Shown here: piece by piece, positions 16,701 to 25,297 of the stretch | Layout of the letters: the number at the start of each line of letters is the position of its first letter | Position numbering within the stretch: the stretch's first letter is position 1 | NCBI GenBank assembly: GCA_900751885.1 | Contig: CAADTH010000049.1 | Span: 1-64,000 of the forward strand | From: Clostridia bacterium | GTDB lineage: Bacteria; Bacillota; Clostridia; UBA1381 | Length of the DNA stretch: 64,000 nucleotides | Direction: 5' to 3' | Program-made: the position numbers and the translations under genes | The notes under the pieces: model-generated | What the model saw: only the letters and a program-made list of their open reading frames with translations | The model's database searches: none | What the model was told of the DNA's origin: nothing

Positions 16701-19700
16701 TGTGTCCACGACGAGCGTTTTGGAATCCATGCAGGTAGAGTCTCCGCCGAATAAAACGGAGTACCGTCTGGGAAATTCCCTTGATACCACAGGGCTTGTG
16801 CTCAAGGGCACAAACGTTGGCGGAGGAGAGCGCACCATCAGCACCTACACAGTCAGCGGCTTTGACAGCAGTACTGTCGGAGAAAAGACAGTCACGGCGA
16901 CCTATCAAAATTGTACAGCGACCTTCAAGGTGAACGTATCGGATAGCCCTGTGTATTACAGCGATGATTTCCGGGAGTATTCCGCCGGGAGCATTTTGAA
17001 GCAGACGAGCAAAACGCAAGTACAGGACTTAGGATATCTAAATCTTTCGCTGGGAAATCGAAACGATAAGACCAGCGGCTTTGAGATAGGTAAGGAAGCA
17101 GGCGATGGCGGACAGGAGAATACCTATCTTCGTGCAACGACAGGGAGCGGCGCGACCTCGCAGTACGGCGCGCGCTTCGCATTTGATGTCAATTGCTGTG
17201 TGCCAAACTATGCAGACCTTGCAGATAACCGGGCGCTTGTCATTGCATTTGATGCGCGCTACACAGACGCCGCATCCACGATTCAACTGTTCGGACTCAC
17301 CAGCTCCGGCGCCACAACGGATAAAGCGACGCCATTCAACGACCCATACCTGTCGGTGGCAAATAACGCAAACATTCCAACGGGACAGTGGGTTCATGTC
17401 ACCTTGATTGCGGACAAGAACAAAGAGGTTTACATGGCGGTGCAGAATAAACAGGGAGCCATGCTCGATGCACAGCTGTTTCAAGCGTCCGGTGAGACGA
17501 TAGAGAAGGTCGGCTTCTTCGGAGCGCCTTCGACAGTGGATATCGACAATTTGACCGTGTATGAAAACGGCAAGATCGAGTCGCTGGAAATCACCAGCCT
17601 GCCGGATAAGACAGAGTATACGCAGGGGCAGACGTTAGACCCTGCGGGGCTTTCGGTGACGGCACACTATGCAGGTGGGGTGAGCCGCGTATTAGACAGC
17701 GCAGAGTATACGCTCTCTGACCTTTCCGATACCGTGGGAGAACAGACTGTCACAGTCTCCTATGCAGGATGCAGCACGCAGTTTTCAGTCAATATGACGA
17801 AAAAGACGGTGACAAATCTAGAGATTACCAATCAGCCTTCCAAGCGGCGCTATGGAACGGATGCTGTGCTGGATGTCTCCGACATGATTGTCACGGCAAC
17901 CTATGATACAGGCGAAACTGAGGCAGTCACAGACTATACCCTCCGCTATGATACCTCCACAGCCGGCACAAAGACAGTGGAGGTGGTGTATGGAGAACGG
18001 ACTGTCACCTTTGAGATTACCGTGGTAGACCCGAAGGTGTATTTTGAAGACGATTTTGAGACCTATACTGCCTCCGGTATCACAATGTCAAAGCAACAAA
18101 CCACATCCCAATCGCAGGATTTGGGACTTTTGGATTTGGTGATTGGAGGACCGGGCTCTGGGAAACGTGATAATATCAGTGGGTTCGATATGAAAAAAGA
18201 GGTGGACAATAACACCTATCTCACCATCACAGGCGGCGGTTATGCAACTGCCCAGCGCGGCGCGAGCTTTACCTTTGATGAGAGCTGTGCGATTCCTGCG
18301 TACGCGGATATCCCAACAGGGCATTTCCTTGTACTAAACTTTGATATTTTGTTCAGCGAAAAAGCAGGCTCTACGCTACAGATTTTTGGACTTACAAGCT
18401 CGAAAACAACAGGAAGCGGTACGACCTCTATCTATGACCCATATTTATCAGTCGGTGACAACTCGGCGCTGGAGACCAAGCTAGAGTCAAACCGGTGGTA
18501 TAATGCGATGTTTGCGATTGACAGCCAAAAGAACGTCAGTCTTGTCCTGACGGATGAGGATAGCAATGTGGTGGCAGTCAAGGAATTTACAGCGGACGGC
18601 AACGCCATTGGAAAGTTTGCGACCTATTCCAACAATTCCTCGGTAAGCATCGACAATCTTTCTGTCTACACGACAAAGGATGTCGCTTCCATCACAGCAG
18701 TGCCGTCAAAGACTGAGTATGTGAAGGGACAGCCGCTTGAAGTGACTGTCACAGCGAATTATATCAATGGAACCAGCGCGCAGGTGACAGGATATACGGT
18801 TAGCGGTTTTGACAATAGCACGCTCGGAGAGCAGACTGTGAAAATAACCTATGCAGGACTGTCGGCGACGTTCAAGGTAACCGTGATTCCAAGAATAGTT
18901 TCCTCACTGGCTGTTGTTCCGCCGACGAAGCAAACGTATTCTCAGGGAGATACTATACTTGACACAGCGGGTATGAAAATTACAGCGCACTACAATGATA
19001 ATACGGACGCAGAGCTTACGCCTGATGAATGTACAATTACAGGCTTTGATACAGCCACTGCCGGGCAGAAAACGGTTCGGGTCAGCTATGGCGGACAATA
19101 CCAAGAATTTACCATCACAGTGGCAGATACCACGCCGCCGGCTGCAACCGTACAATACTCCACTACCACGCTGACGAATCAGAATGTAACCGCGACGCTT
19201 GTGAACATTTCAGAGGAAATCGAGAATGCAGAGATTTCGCATGTCTTTACCGAGAATGGCACCCATACGTTTACGATTACAGACAAGGCAGGCAACCGCG
19301 CGCAAATCGTAGCAGAGGTCACATGGATTGATAAGACTGCGCCGACGGCGAAGGTGCAATATTCTTCGTCCGGCTTGACGAATCAGGACGTGACAGCAAC
19401 ACTTGTGGAGGTGTCGGAGCAGGTGCAGGAGACGGCGCTTTCCTATACGTTTACCGAGAATGGAACCTATACCTTCACGATAACAGACAAGGCGGGGAAC
19501 AAGGCAACCATCCCGGCGGCAGTGACGTGGATTGACAAGACCGCGCCGACTGCAACCGTACAGTATTCGACCACCTCTCCGACCGGCGACCCTGTCACCG
19601 CAACAATTCAGCCGTCAGAGCAGATAACAGAAGCTGAACTTTCCCATGTGTTCACGGAAAACGGAAGCCATACCTTCCACTTTACGGATCTTGCAGGAAA

Positions 19701-19995
19701 CAGGGGAAGCGTTACAGCAACAGTGGACTGGATTGTGCCGAGAGAAATCAAAATCACACAGGAGATTATAGGGGATAGATGCGATATCACGGTTCGCAAT
19801 ACCCTGCAAAACCCATCAGGCGGACAGCTTATTATTGCAGAATATCTGCCGTCCGGCGTGTTGGCGAAGGTGAAATGTATCCCATACAACCCGGCAGGCG
19901 AGGACGTAAAAGAAAGCTATCAGATGCAAAGTCCGAATAGCACGGTGAAGGTATTTTTGTGGAATGATTTTGTTCATATGAATCCTTTGGTGTAA
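13792..19995 (+). CDS. Secreted giant rhamnogalacturonan lyase (PL11) with repeated binding modules
   Basis: 2067 residues from GTG 13792 (ribosome binding site TAGGAG). A signal peptide (about 1-32) precedes a PL11 catalytic part (about 35-690), whose calcium-loop repeats include DLDGDGTYELV, DFDMDGKAEIT and DVDDDGKDEYI. The family cleaves the rhamnose-galacturonate backbone of rhamnogalacturonan I by beta-elimination. Then come three related ~205-residue beta-sandwich modules beginning YYSDNFQQY (about 770), YYSDDFREY (about 1055) and YFEDDFETY (about 1415). They are separated by Ig-like domains with the KTEY...G pattern. Three HYR-like repeats (DKTAPTA, about 1777-1982) and a C-terminal KVFLWNDFVHMNPL module end the protein. 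The modules are probably carbohydrate-binding. The 3' terminator has been split by a transposon. Confidence 0.93.
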   Translation: MKKNQIGKPIIALLVAVSTVLSALPVPFAAALVPDVSPGQLYSKSTADRPLSSMESMDRGLSVQSLPSGGTYLSWRLYESEDALYGSASGNVSFHIYRDGVNIHTEVFSTNYVDLDGTGTSVYKVVPVIGGIEKDDGKCEEVSAFSSGSNYFDIPISTPQPTTLATWVTSGATDEGDASVDGDEGATGHWEDRLHAYTPNDASVGDLDGDGTYELVLKWDCNGKDNSTSGFTGNVYLDAYELSENGDGTPKWRIDLGPNIRAGAHYTQFLVYDFDMDGKAEITCKTAPGSKDGLGNYVTAASDDAAIRNADNSKDYRNGNGYILDGPEYFTIFSGETGQALDTIDFPIPRGSAAEWGDDYGNRCDRYIASVAWLDGERPYATYWRGYYMGRNRKQRLGTFGASFENGKLNAKYTFDTSTPGNEAYVGNGNHNMTVADVDDDGKDEYISATLCFEVNDSDQLVPKWNLGMEHGDALHIGNYDPTDDGLEYFTVHEDNPYYGMTVMNAKTGQVQSHISAGRDTGRGLMANIGAGGYYQFTSLAGTYMALGNQEFKKIPISMGQNFRIFWDGDLYDEMLDSTTISSWNGSGNSIIFTAQDCTSVNSTKANPSLQADLFGDWREEVVYPHYTLDSDGTTKLYDALRVYTTDIPTEYKMKTLMSDSLYRSGVASEQAAYNQPPHVSMYLDETIIRGAVTSLSIQREPLKKAYIKGEALDTTGLYVEGTYEDGRMGEVTEYEVTGFDSDRLGQQTITVSNGAASDTFIVEVSDGAAYYSDNFQQYDLSDITIERQGIDAQTQELGGLNLTVGGRGGGGDGVSGYFLGTRGQDKFLSCFGGGTASVQRGASFAFQNECYLPRFTDMAADETLTIDFDAYYHDENSNMQIFGVTNSDIGSSSKPVYDPYLSKKNNDNIPLGEWVKINIAVSNQKRAVMTITDMEGTLLDTREFTTVGDSVDKFAFYTGALQVDIGYLSVSTTSVLESMQVESPPNKTEYRLGNSLDTTGLVLKGTNVGGGERTISTYTVSGFDSSTVGEKTVTATYQNCTATFKVNVSDSPVYYSDDFREYSAGSILKQTSKTQVQDLGYLNLSLGNRNDKTSGFEIGKEAGDGGQENTYLRATTGSGATSQYGARFAFDVNCCVPNYADLADNRALVIAFDARYTDAASTIQLFGLTSSGATTDKATPFNDPYLSVANNANIPTGQWVHVTLIADKNKEVYMAVQNKQGAMLDAQLFQASGETIEKVGFFGAPSTVDIDNLTVYENGKIESLEITSLPDKTEYTQGQTLDPAGLSVTAHYAGGVSRVLDSAEYTLSDLSDTVGEQTVTVSYAGCSTQFSVNMTKKTVTNLEITNQPSKRRYGTDAVLDVSDMIVTATYDTGETEAVTDYTLRYDTSTAGTKTVEVVYGERTVTFEITVVDPKVYFEDDFETYTASGITMSKQQTTSQSQDLGLLDLVIGGPGSGKRDNISGFDMKKEVDNNTYLTITGGGYATAQRGASFTFDESCAIPAYADIPTGHFLVLNFDILFSEKAGSTLQIFGLTSSKTTGSGTTSIYDPYLSVGDNSALETKLESNRWYNAMFAIDSQKNVSLVLTDEDSNVVAVKEFTADGNAIGKFATYSNNSSVSIDNLSVYTTKDVASITAVPSKTEYVKGQPLEVTVTANYINGTSAQVTGYTVSGFDNSTLGEQTVKITYAGLSATFKVTVIPRIVSSLAVVPPTKQTYSQGDTILDTAGMKITAHYNDNTDAELTPDECTITGFDTATAGQKTVRVSYGGQYQEFTITVADTTPPAATVQYSTTTLTNQNVTATLVNISEEIENAEISHVFTENGTHTFTITDKAGNRAQIVAEVTWIDKTAPTAKVQYSSSGLTNQDVTATLVEVSEQVQETALSYTFTENGTYTFTITDKAGNKATIPAAVTWIDKTAPTATVQYSTTSPTGDPVTATIQPSEQITEAELSHVFTENGSHTFHFTDLAGNRGSVTATVDWIVPREIKITQEIIGDRCDITVRNTLQNPSGGQLIIAEYLPSGVLAKVKCIPYNPAGEDVKESYQMQSPNSTVKVFLWNDFVHMNPLV

Positions 19996-19998
19996 CAA

Positions 19999-20014
19999 AA
20001 AAACAAGGGCAGAC
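19999..20014 (+). terminator. Left half of the host terminator split by the transposon
   Basis: AAAAACAAGGGCAGAC is the upstream arm of the terminator that ended the PL11 gene. Its partner lies at 34428-34443, on the other side of the element. With the loop occupied by 14.4 kb, the hairpin cannot form as a terminator, so PL11 transcripts should read into the element. Confidence 0.75.
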
Positions 20015-20118
20015 AAGCGGTCTCTTTGATAAGGATGTTTACGAGAAGCAAGTAAGTTAAGGCACACAGCCGAAACGAAACTGGTAAATTGTAAATCATT
20101 TTATCAAGGAGGCCGCTT

Positions 20119-20469
20119 ATGGCTATCATGGATTTGGAGTATATCGAAATTGACGGATTACTTTACCCGAACATTGAGGTTGAGGGCAGCGAACTGCTAA
20201 AAAATCTTAGAAAGTACGGACGCCTGCGCTTGGAGTATCTTCACGGATTCAAGCAGGAAATGTACCGGAAATTGCTTTTCACAGGAAAGCTGGCAGAGCA
20301 TTGTGCCGCGGTGGATATGCGTGCATTTGAACTTTCAGAGCGCATTCGCGCCGATTATCTAAAACAGCACCCCATGCCGGAGGAGGATGCGCTGGAGCGT
20401 ATTCGTATCTCGGAGCAGGCACAGGCTGTTGCCGATGAAATTGTAAAAACAGAACTGATTTATGTGTAA
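20119..20469 (+). CDS. tnpV: TnpV-family transposon protein
   Basis: 116 residues resembling TnpV of Tn4451-like transposons: an N-terminal IEIDGLLYPNIEVEG stretch, then KYGRLRLEYL and the helical remainder ending ADEIVKTELIYV, the hallmark end of this family. Its molecular role is not established. AAGGAGG lies six bases before ATG 20119. It is the first gene inside the left end, about 105 bases from the junction, and is closed by a terminator. It may be co-transcribed from the interrupted PL11 gene. Confidence 0.85.
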   Translation: MAIMDLEYIEIDGLLYPNIEVEGSELLKNLRKYGRLRLEYLHGFKQEMYRKLLFTGKLAEHCAAVDMRAFELSERIRADYLKQHPMPEEDALERIRISEQAQAVADEIVKTELIYV

Positions 20470-20472
20470 AAC

Positions 20473-20514
20473 GAAGCTGTGCCGCTCGAAACAAGAACCG
20501 AGCGGCACAGCTTC
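20473..20514. terminator. Bidirectional terminator between tnpV and the response regulator
   Basis: The 16-bp perfect stem GAAGCTGTGCCGCTCG / CGAGCGGCACAGCTTC lies between two convergent genes. Confidence 0.85.
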
Positions 20515-21195
20515 TTAATTTATACCGTGAATGCGATATCCAATTCCATATACGCTTTCAATCCAATCGACTTTTATCTTCTTTCTAAGGTTTCCGACAT
20601 GGTAGAAAATAGTGGAGTTGTCCAGTAGGTATTCCTCTTTCCAAACGGCATTGTATATCTGTTCAAACGTCAGGACACGATTGCGATTCTTGATGAAGTA
20701 GAGCAGGAGATCATATTCTTTCTTTGTCAGGATAACTTTTTCATTTTCTACGGTAACTTGCCGCCGTGCTGTATCTAACATCAAATTTCCATGGCTGACA
20801 AGGGCATAATTGCGGCCGGTTATATGGTTAAGCTGGGTGTATCGCCGCATAAGCGCCTGCGCTCTGGCAAGACATTCCTCCAAATCATAGGGTTTATTCA
20901 GAAAGTCGTCAGCACCACATTTGAGCGCCGCCACTTTATCCGCTGTACTGGCGGTTTCAGATAGGGCAAGGATAGGGAGAGGGTTCATTTGCCGAATTTG
21001 CTGAATGAGCACAGTCCCACCATATTGAGAGAGACAGGCATCCATGATCACAAGTGAATAGGATTCTTTTTGCAGCATATGAACAGCTTCTTCAATCAAC
21101 TGTGTATAGTATACGTCTGTTAAGTTATCTTGCAGACTATATTTAATTTCCTTACAGGTCGATAAATCGCTATCAATAATCAGTACATGATTCAT
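20515..21195 (-). CDS. OmpR-family response regulator, orphan
   Basis: 226 residues from ATG 21195 (ribosome binding site GGGGAGGAGGATA). The N-terminal receiver (about 1-115) keeps its acidic pair in IIDSDLS, the phospho-acceptor Asp in LVIMDACLS and the conserved Lys in FLNKPYD. The C-terminal winged helix (about 130-226) reads LTKKEYDLLLYFIKNRNRVL, then NAVWKEEY and VGNLRKKI. It should bind DNA when phosphorylated. No histidine kinase is encoded in the window, so the sensor is either chromosomal or was lost. It is the last gene of the minus-strand cargo block and probably regulates cargo or transfer functions. Confidence 0.92.
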   Translation of the reverse strand: MNHVLIIDSDLSTCKEIKYSLQDNLTDVYYTQLIEEAVHMLQKESYSLVIMDACLSQYGGTVLIQQIRQMNPLPILALSETASTADKVAALKCGADDFLNKPYDLEECLARAQALMRRYTQLNHITGRNYALVSHGNLMLDTARRQVTVENEKVILTKKEYDLLLYFIKNRNRVLTFEQIYNAVWKEEYLLDNSTIFYHVGNLRKKIKVDWIESVYGIGYRIHGIN

Positions 21196-21263
21196 AAATA
21201 TCCTCCTCCCCAAAACGATCATACATCTTCTTAGCTACATACGAAATTCACTACCTTATATTG

Positions 21264-21938
21264 TTACTCCACTTCAAGGTCGTTCAGCCATTCCTCAACG
21301 CCAGCCTGTGCGTCATCCACACGTGAGTCGCTTACGGCAAGGCCGCTAAGAAGGTGGACATCTGGAACAAGATTTGTAATATCGCTCTCACTTCTCCCCA
21401 ATGCACTGCCACCGTGGGTACAAAACGGAATAATTGTCTTGCCGGAAAAATCGTATTCCTCAAGAAATGTGAATATCGCCTGCGGCATTGTTCCCCACCA
21501 TATGGGATAACCCAGATAGATGATATCATACTGGTTCATATCCTCCACATGGGTGGAAAGTTCCGGACGGGTGTCATTGTCCTGCTCCTCACGGGCAATA
21601 TCCACAGTTTCATCATAATCTTCGGGATAAGGAGTTTCTGTTTCAACCTTGAATAACTTGCCGCCAGTCTGCTCGGCAATCATATTGGCGATAGTTTCTG
21701 TATTGCCGCTTTTGGAGAAATAGGCAATCAGAATATTCTCTCCATCGGAAACCAAAACATCAGTATTATCGGGTTCTCCTATCTCACTTTCCTCTGGTGG
21801 TTCATTGTTATCGGTTGTATTTGTGTTCTCATCCGTTTTGGACAGAGGGGATGTTTCTTTCTGCTGTGTATCGCTGCCGCAGGCGACCAAGGCAAAGAGC
21901 ATGGCTGCCGCAAGTAGCATGGCAAATATTTTTTTCAT
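21264..21938 (-). CDS. Flavodoxin-like lipoprotein
   Basis: 224 residues from ATG 21938. A lipoprotein signal with lipobox LVAC (Cys20) is followed by an acidic, Ser/Thr/Glu-rich linker (about 22-65) and a flavodoxin_4-type domain: ILIAYFSKSGNTETIA is the FMN phosphate loop, YPIWWGTMP the isoalloxazine loop, and PFCTHGGSALGRSESDI the conserved later loop. This places an FMN electron carrier on the outer face of the membrane, which is unusual for flavodoxins and suggests extracytoplasmic electron transfer. It follows the SDR gene by about 70 bases in the same direction. It resembles the two cytoplasmic flavodoxins at 26290 and 29227. Confidence 0.9.
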   Translation of the reverse strand: MKKIFAMLLAAAMLFALVACGSDTQQKETSPLSKTDENTNTTDNNEPPEESEIGEPDNTDVLVSDGENILIAYFSKSGNTETIANMIAEQTGGKLFKVETETPYPEDYDETVDIAREEQDNDTRPELSTHVEDMNQYDIIYLGYPIWWGTMPQAIFTFLEEYDFSGKTIIPFCTHGGSALGRSESDITNLVPDVHLLSGLAVSDSRVDDAQAGVEEWLNDLEVE

Positions 21939-22011
21939 AGGTGCTCTCCTTGTTTGTTTTATTTTGAATCGGCAGAGACTTGTAGCACAAAGCCACAAGC
22001 CTCTCCGTTCA

Positions 22012-22836
22012 TCAGATAATATCCGTTGATGAGGCAAGCTCCGTCTGCGTTTTATAATTGGCAACCCGCTCCTCCAGCCTGTCAATGGTGGCCTTAAGTG
22101 CCTGCGAGCCTAATACCATACGCAGTGGCGCGGGAGTCTTATCTACACTCTCGATGATGAGCTGAGCCATTTTTGCCGGATCACCGGGAGCAAGACCTTT
22201 GCTGGCATCCAGCATATTCAAGAAGCCATGGCAGTTCTCATATTCCGGCATCAGATTTGCAACCTTGGCGCTGCCATAGCGGAACTCTGTTCTTGCCCCA
22301 CCCGGTTCCACCAGTGTGACGCCGATATTGAACTGTGCTACCTCCTGTGCAACAGCCTCGCAATAACCTTCAATGCCAAACTTGGTAGCGTGGTACATCG
22401 AATTTGCGGGATAGGCAACCTGTCCGCCATAACTAGACATCTGAATGATCCGTCCGCCTCCCTGCGTGCGCAGGTGGCGCAGACTGTCCCGAATAAGCAT
22501 AATGGAGCCGGTAAGGTTGGTGGCGATAATGTGATTGATCTCATCATCGGACAGTTCCTCGGCGCATCCGAACAGCCCATATCCTGCGTTGCTGACAATC
22601 ACATCAATTCTGCTGTGCGTCTGAAACGAATCATCCACAAACTTGTGTATTGCGGCTATCTCCGTAACATCAAGAATTTTACAGTCAAAGGTAACGGGGT
22701 ATTTGGTAATCAGTTCCTCTACCTTTTTTGTGTTTCTCACTGTACCGATGACGGTGTCACCAGCCTCCAAAAGCTGTTTTGTCATCTCAAAGCCAAAGCC
22801 GCTGGATACTCCTGTAATAAGCCATGTTTTTCTCAT
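22012..22836 (-). CDS. Short-chain dehydrogenase/reductase (SDR)
   Basis: 274 residues. The NAD(P)-binding motif TGVSSGFG is at residues 8-15. The catalytic Ser is in MSSYGGQV and the YxxxK pair in YHATKFG. The classical SDR fold oxidises or reduces alcohol/carbonyl substrates. The length and the LVEPGGARTEF segment fit the group often annotated as oxidoreductases acting on small ketones. It is cytoplasmic. It lies 31 bases behind an aldo/keto reductase gene in a seven-gene minus-strand series of redox genes, so coupled carbonyl metabolism is likely. The substrate is unknown. Confidence 0.9.
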   Translation of the reverse strand: MRKTWLITGVSSGFGFEMTKQLLEAGDTVIGTVRNTKKVEELITKYPVTFDCKILDVTEIAAIHKFVDDSFQTHSRIDVIVSNAGYGLFGCAEELSDDEINHIIATNLTGSIMLIRDSLRHLRTQGGGRIIQMSSYGGQVAYPANSMYHATKFGIEGYCEAVAQEVAQFNIGVTLVEPGGARTEFRYGSAKVANLMPEYENCHGFLNMLDASKGLAPGDPAKMAQLIIESVDKTPAPLRMVLGSQALKATIDRLEERVANYKTQTELASSTDII

Positions 22837-22867
22837 TTTCTTTCTCCCTTTTTATTCTGAAAGTCCT

Positions 22868-23860
22868 CTATTTATTTGTCATGTTTTCCTGTGCGGCCGA
22901 ATACCGAGCGCCGGTGATTTCAAGCCCAGCGAGCATTTCCGTTAATTGACTCCAATCTGTTTCAGGCAGTTCCACATAGGCAGCGCTCATATTTTCCCGC
23001 AGTCGGTCAGTCTTTTTTGTACCCGGAATTGGAACAATCCATGATTTTTGGTGTAGTAGCCATGCAAGGGCAATCTGTGCAGAGGATAACTCCCAATCCT
23101 TTGCAAATACGCGAAGTTTCTCAGCCAGTTTTTGATTTTCCGTCAAACATTCCTTGGTATTGAAGCGTGGAATAGAACTGCGGATGTCGTTATCCGCAAA
23201 TACAGCATCTTTTGTGACTGTGCCGGTAAGGAAGCCCTTACCCAGCGGACTGAACGCCACAAGGCCAATTCCCAGTTCCTCCAAAACGGGCAGAAGTTCC
23301 TGCTCTGGGTTCCGATACCACATAGAATACTCGTTCTGTACGGCAGTGACCGGAAATACGGCGTGAGCGCGGCGGATGGTGTCCACGCTTGCCTCTGAAA
23401 GCCCCCAGTGGAGGATTTTTCCCTCCTTTTTGAGCCCTTCCACCGTTTCAGCCACTTCCTCAATCGGCACATTCGGATCAACCCTGTGCTGAAAATAAAG
23501 ATCGATGTGATCGGTGCGGAGACGTTTTAAGGAACCGTCAACTGCTTTACGGATTGTTGCAGGACGGCTGTCAAGTCCCAGCACTTTCCCATCCTGAATA
23601 TTCCATCCAAACTTAGTGGCTATCACCACTCGATCCCGGAACGGTTCCAGCGCCTCGCCCACCAATTCCTCGTTTTGATAGACTCCGTATAATTCAGAAG
23701 TGTCAAAAAAATTTTCTCCCATTTCGATTGCTCTGCGGATAAAATCGATACTCTCTGCCCTGTCCGGAAAAGGCGGGTAGCTCTGGCTTAGTCCCATGCA
23801 GCCAAGGCCAACGGATGAGACTTCAAGCCCCGACTTCCCCAAAACACTTTTTTTCATCAT
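22868..23860 (-). CDS. Aldo/keto reductase 1
   Basis: About 330 residues with a complete AKR catalytic tetrad: Asp and Tyr in FFDTSELYG, Lys in VVIATKFG and His in DLYFQHRVD. The C-terminal phosphate-binding stretch is PIPGTKKTDRLREN. AKRs reduce aldehydes and ketones with NADPH. The start is at the ATG ATG pair around 23860, preceded by GAGAGG. The gene follows the CMD-like gene by 7 bases, so the two are probably co-translated. It is clearly related to the second AKR at 25298 in the same element, suggesting duplication or a two-step substrate. Confidence 0.93.
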   Translation of the reverse strand: MMKKSVLGKSGLEVSSVGLGCMGLSQSYPPFPDRAESIDFIRRAIEMGENFFDTSELYGVYQNEELVGEALEPFRDRVVIATKFGWNIQDGKVLGLDSRPATIRKAVDGSLKRLRTDHIDLYFQHRVDPNVPIEEVAETVEGLKKEGKILHWGLSEASVDTIRRAHAVFPVTAVQNEYSMWYRNPEQELLPVLEELGIGLVAFSPLGKGFLTGTVTKDAVFADNDIRSSIPRFNTKECLTENQKLAEKLRVFAKDWELSSAQIALAWLLHQKSWIVPIPGTKKTDRLRENMSAAYVELPETDWSQLTEMLAGLEITGARYSAAQENMTNK

Positions 23861-23867
23861 GCACCTC

Positions 23868-24623
23868 TCATTTCTTCTGTGCTGCCTCGTTGACACAGCG
23901 CAGAGCGTTCAAACTGCGTGGATAGCCAATGTAGGGGATACACTGAGAAATCACCTTGATTAAAAACATCTTGTCGTTTCCAATCCTCATATTGGCGGCA
24001 GCGTGGCTGATAAGCTGCGCTTCACAGCCGCCCTGCGCCAAAAGGAAACAGAAGGTAATCATCTCGCGCTGCCGGTAAGTTAGCCCGGTGCGGGTGTAAT
24101 AATCGCCAAAGCAGTTATCCGTCAACCAGTAGTTGATATGGCGGCTTTCCTCCGGGCCAGACTTCCAGAAGTCCTTCATTCCTTCGCCCATAATGTCCAT
24201 CTGTGCCTTTTCGCCTGCCTCTAGACGACTTTCAGTAGTTGTTGTTGCCTGTCCGGGAAGCGGCAGCTTTATACCCCGCGCCGTCAATACCTCATTGGTG
24301 GCTTTCAAGAACGGAAACACCCTGCCGATACCGAGATAAGCCACCGCCTGATAGACGACTTCCTTGATTTCCACCGGCGTAACTCCAAAATTCATTGCCG
24401 CAGGCAGCATGGCGCGGAACTCGTCGATTCCCTGACAGCCCAGAAGCGTTGCAAGGATTGCCATAAAACGGGTTTTACCGCCCAAATCATCATGGCCTGC
24501 CACCTCGTCAAAGGCGAAATTATCAAACCGTTCAATAAACTCCGGATCAGTCTCCAAAAAAGCTGAATCATAACCCGGAAACATTTTTTCATGATATTGT
24601 TTTGAAGCTTGTGTGATGCTCAT
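23868..24623 (-). CDS. Carboxymuconolactone decarboxylase family protein (two CMD domains)
   Basis: 251 residues with two CMD-like halves. The first half holds LATLLGCQGIDEFRAMLPAA and GVTPVEIKEVVYQAVAYLGI; the second holds TYRQREMITFCFLLAQGGCE and AANMRIGNDKMFLIKVISQC. CMD/AhpD-fold proteins act as decarboxylases or as thiol-based peroxidase partners. The cysteines lie in LLGCQG and QGGCEAQ rather than in a CxxC motif, so an AhpD-like disulfide is unlikely. In many Firmicutes this protein is found beside aldo/keto reductases, flavodoxins and a cupin, the company seen here. The precise reaction is not known. Confidence 0.88.
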   Translation of the reverse strand: MSITQASKQYHEKMFPGYDSAFLETDPEFIERFDNFAFDEVAGHDDLGGKTRFMAILATLLGCQGIDEFRAMLPAAMNFGVTPVEIKEVVYQAVAYLGIGRVFPFLKATNEVLTARGIKLPLPGQATTTTESRLEAGEKAQMDIMGEGMKDFWKSGPEESRHINYWLTDNCFGDYYTRTGLTYRQREMITFCFLLAQGGCEAQLISHAAANMRIGNDKMFLIKVISQCIPYIGYPRSLNALRCVNEAAQKK

Positions 24624-24749
24624 AGTCGCAAGGCTCCTTTCTCTCTGCCTGTTTTTAAAAAAATCCGTTGGAAAACAACCATTTCAGTTTCTGCTGCTTT
24701 TGTTAAGCTACGCTTATTCAAAAGCAGCTATGCCAATGGATTCTATTTC

Positions 24750-25286
24750 TTAGGTCAATCTGCCCATTTCATAGGCGGCGGTCAAAGATTCTTTTCCTAT
24801 TTCGCCCTTTTCCATTGCGCCCGTGCCATAAACAATGCCTTTATCCGTCACATGATCAAAGCAGCCGATGAAACTACGGTAACTTGCCACAAGCACATTC
24901 ATATCCCCCTGACGGGGAGAAGCGCCGGTCATCAGCAGATAGGCATCCTTATTCTGAATCATGCCGACCTTTGCAAAAGTGCGATCAATCAGCGTTTTCA
25001 TCTGTGCTGCGAAACCGTAATAATAAACCGGCGTTGCCAGTACCAGCACATCACAGGCAAGAATCTTATCCAAAATCCCAGATACGTCATCTTTATGGAT
25101 GCAAATGCCGCCATTCCTTTGACATACCTCGCAGCCAAGACAAAAGTTCATTTTCTTTCCCCGCAGAGAAATTAGTTCTACCTCATTTCCGGTTTCTTTC
25201 ACACCCCGCATAAATTCCATACAGAGCTGCTCTGAATTTCCATCCTTTCTTGGACTGGATGAAAGAATCAATATTTTTTTCCCCAT
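24750..25286 (-). CDS. NADPH-dependent FMN reductase/flavodoxin-family protein
   Basis: 178 residues. SSSPRKDGNSEQL near the N-terminus is the FMN phosphate-binding loop of the NAD(P)H:FMN/iron-sulfur flavoprotein group. The central CLGCEVCQRNGGIC supplies four cysteines in the pattern seen in iron-sulfur flavoproteins, and PVYYYGFAAQMKTLIDR is the conserved flavin-side segment. It probably passes electrons between NAD(P)H, FMN and the flavodoxins of the element. It follows the second AKR by 11 bases; a 126-base gap separates it from the CMD-like gene downstream. Confidence 0.9.
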   Translation of the reverse strand: MGKKILILSSSPRKDGNSEQLCMEFMRGVKETGNEVELISLRGKKMNFCLGCEVCQRNGGICIHKDDVSGILDKILACDVLVLATPVYYYGFAAQMKTLIDRTFAKVGMIQNKDAYLLMTGASPRQGDMNVLVASYRSFIGCFDHVTDKGIVYGTGAMEKGEIGKESLTAAYEMGRLT

Positions 25287-25297
25287 ATCTTTTCTCC

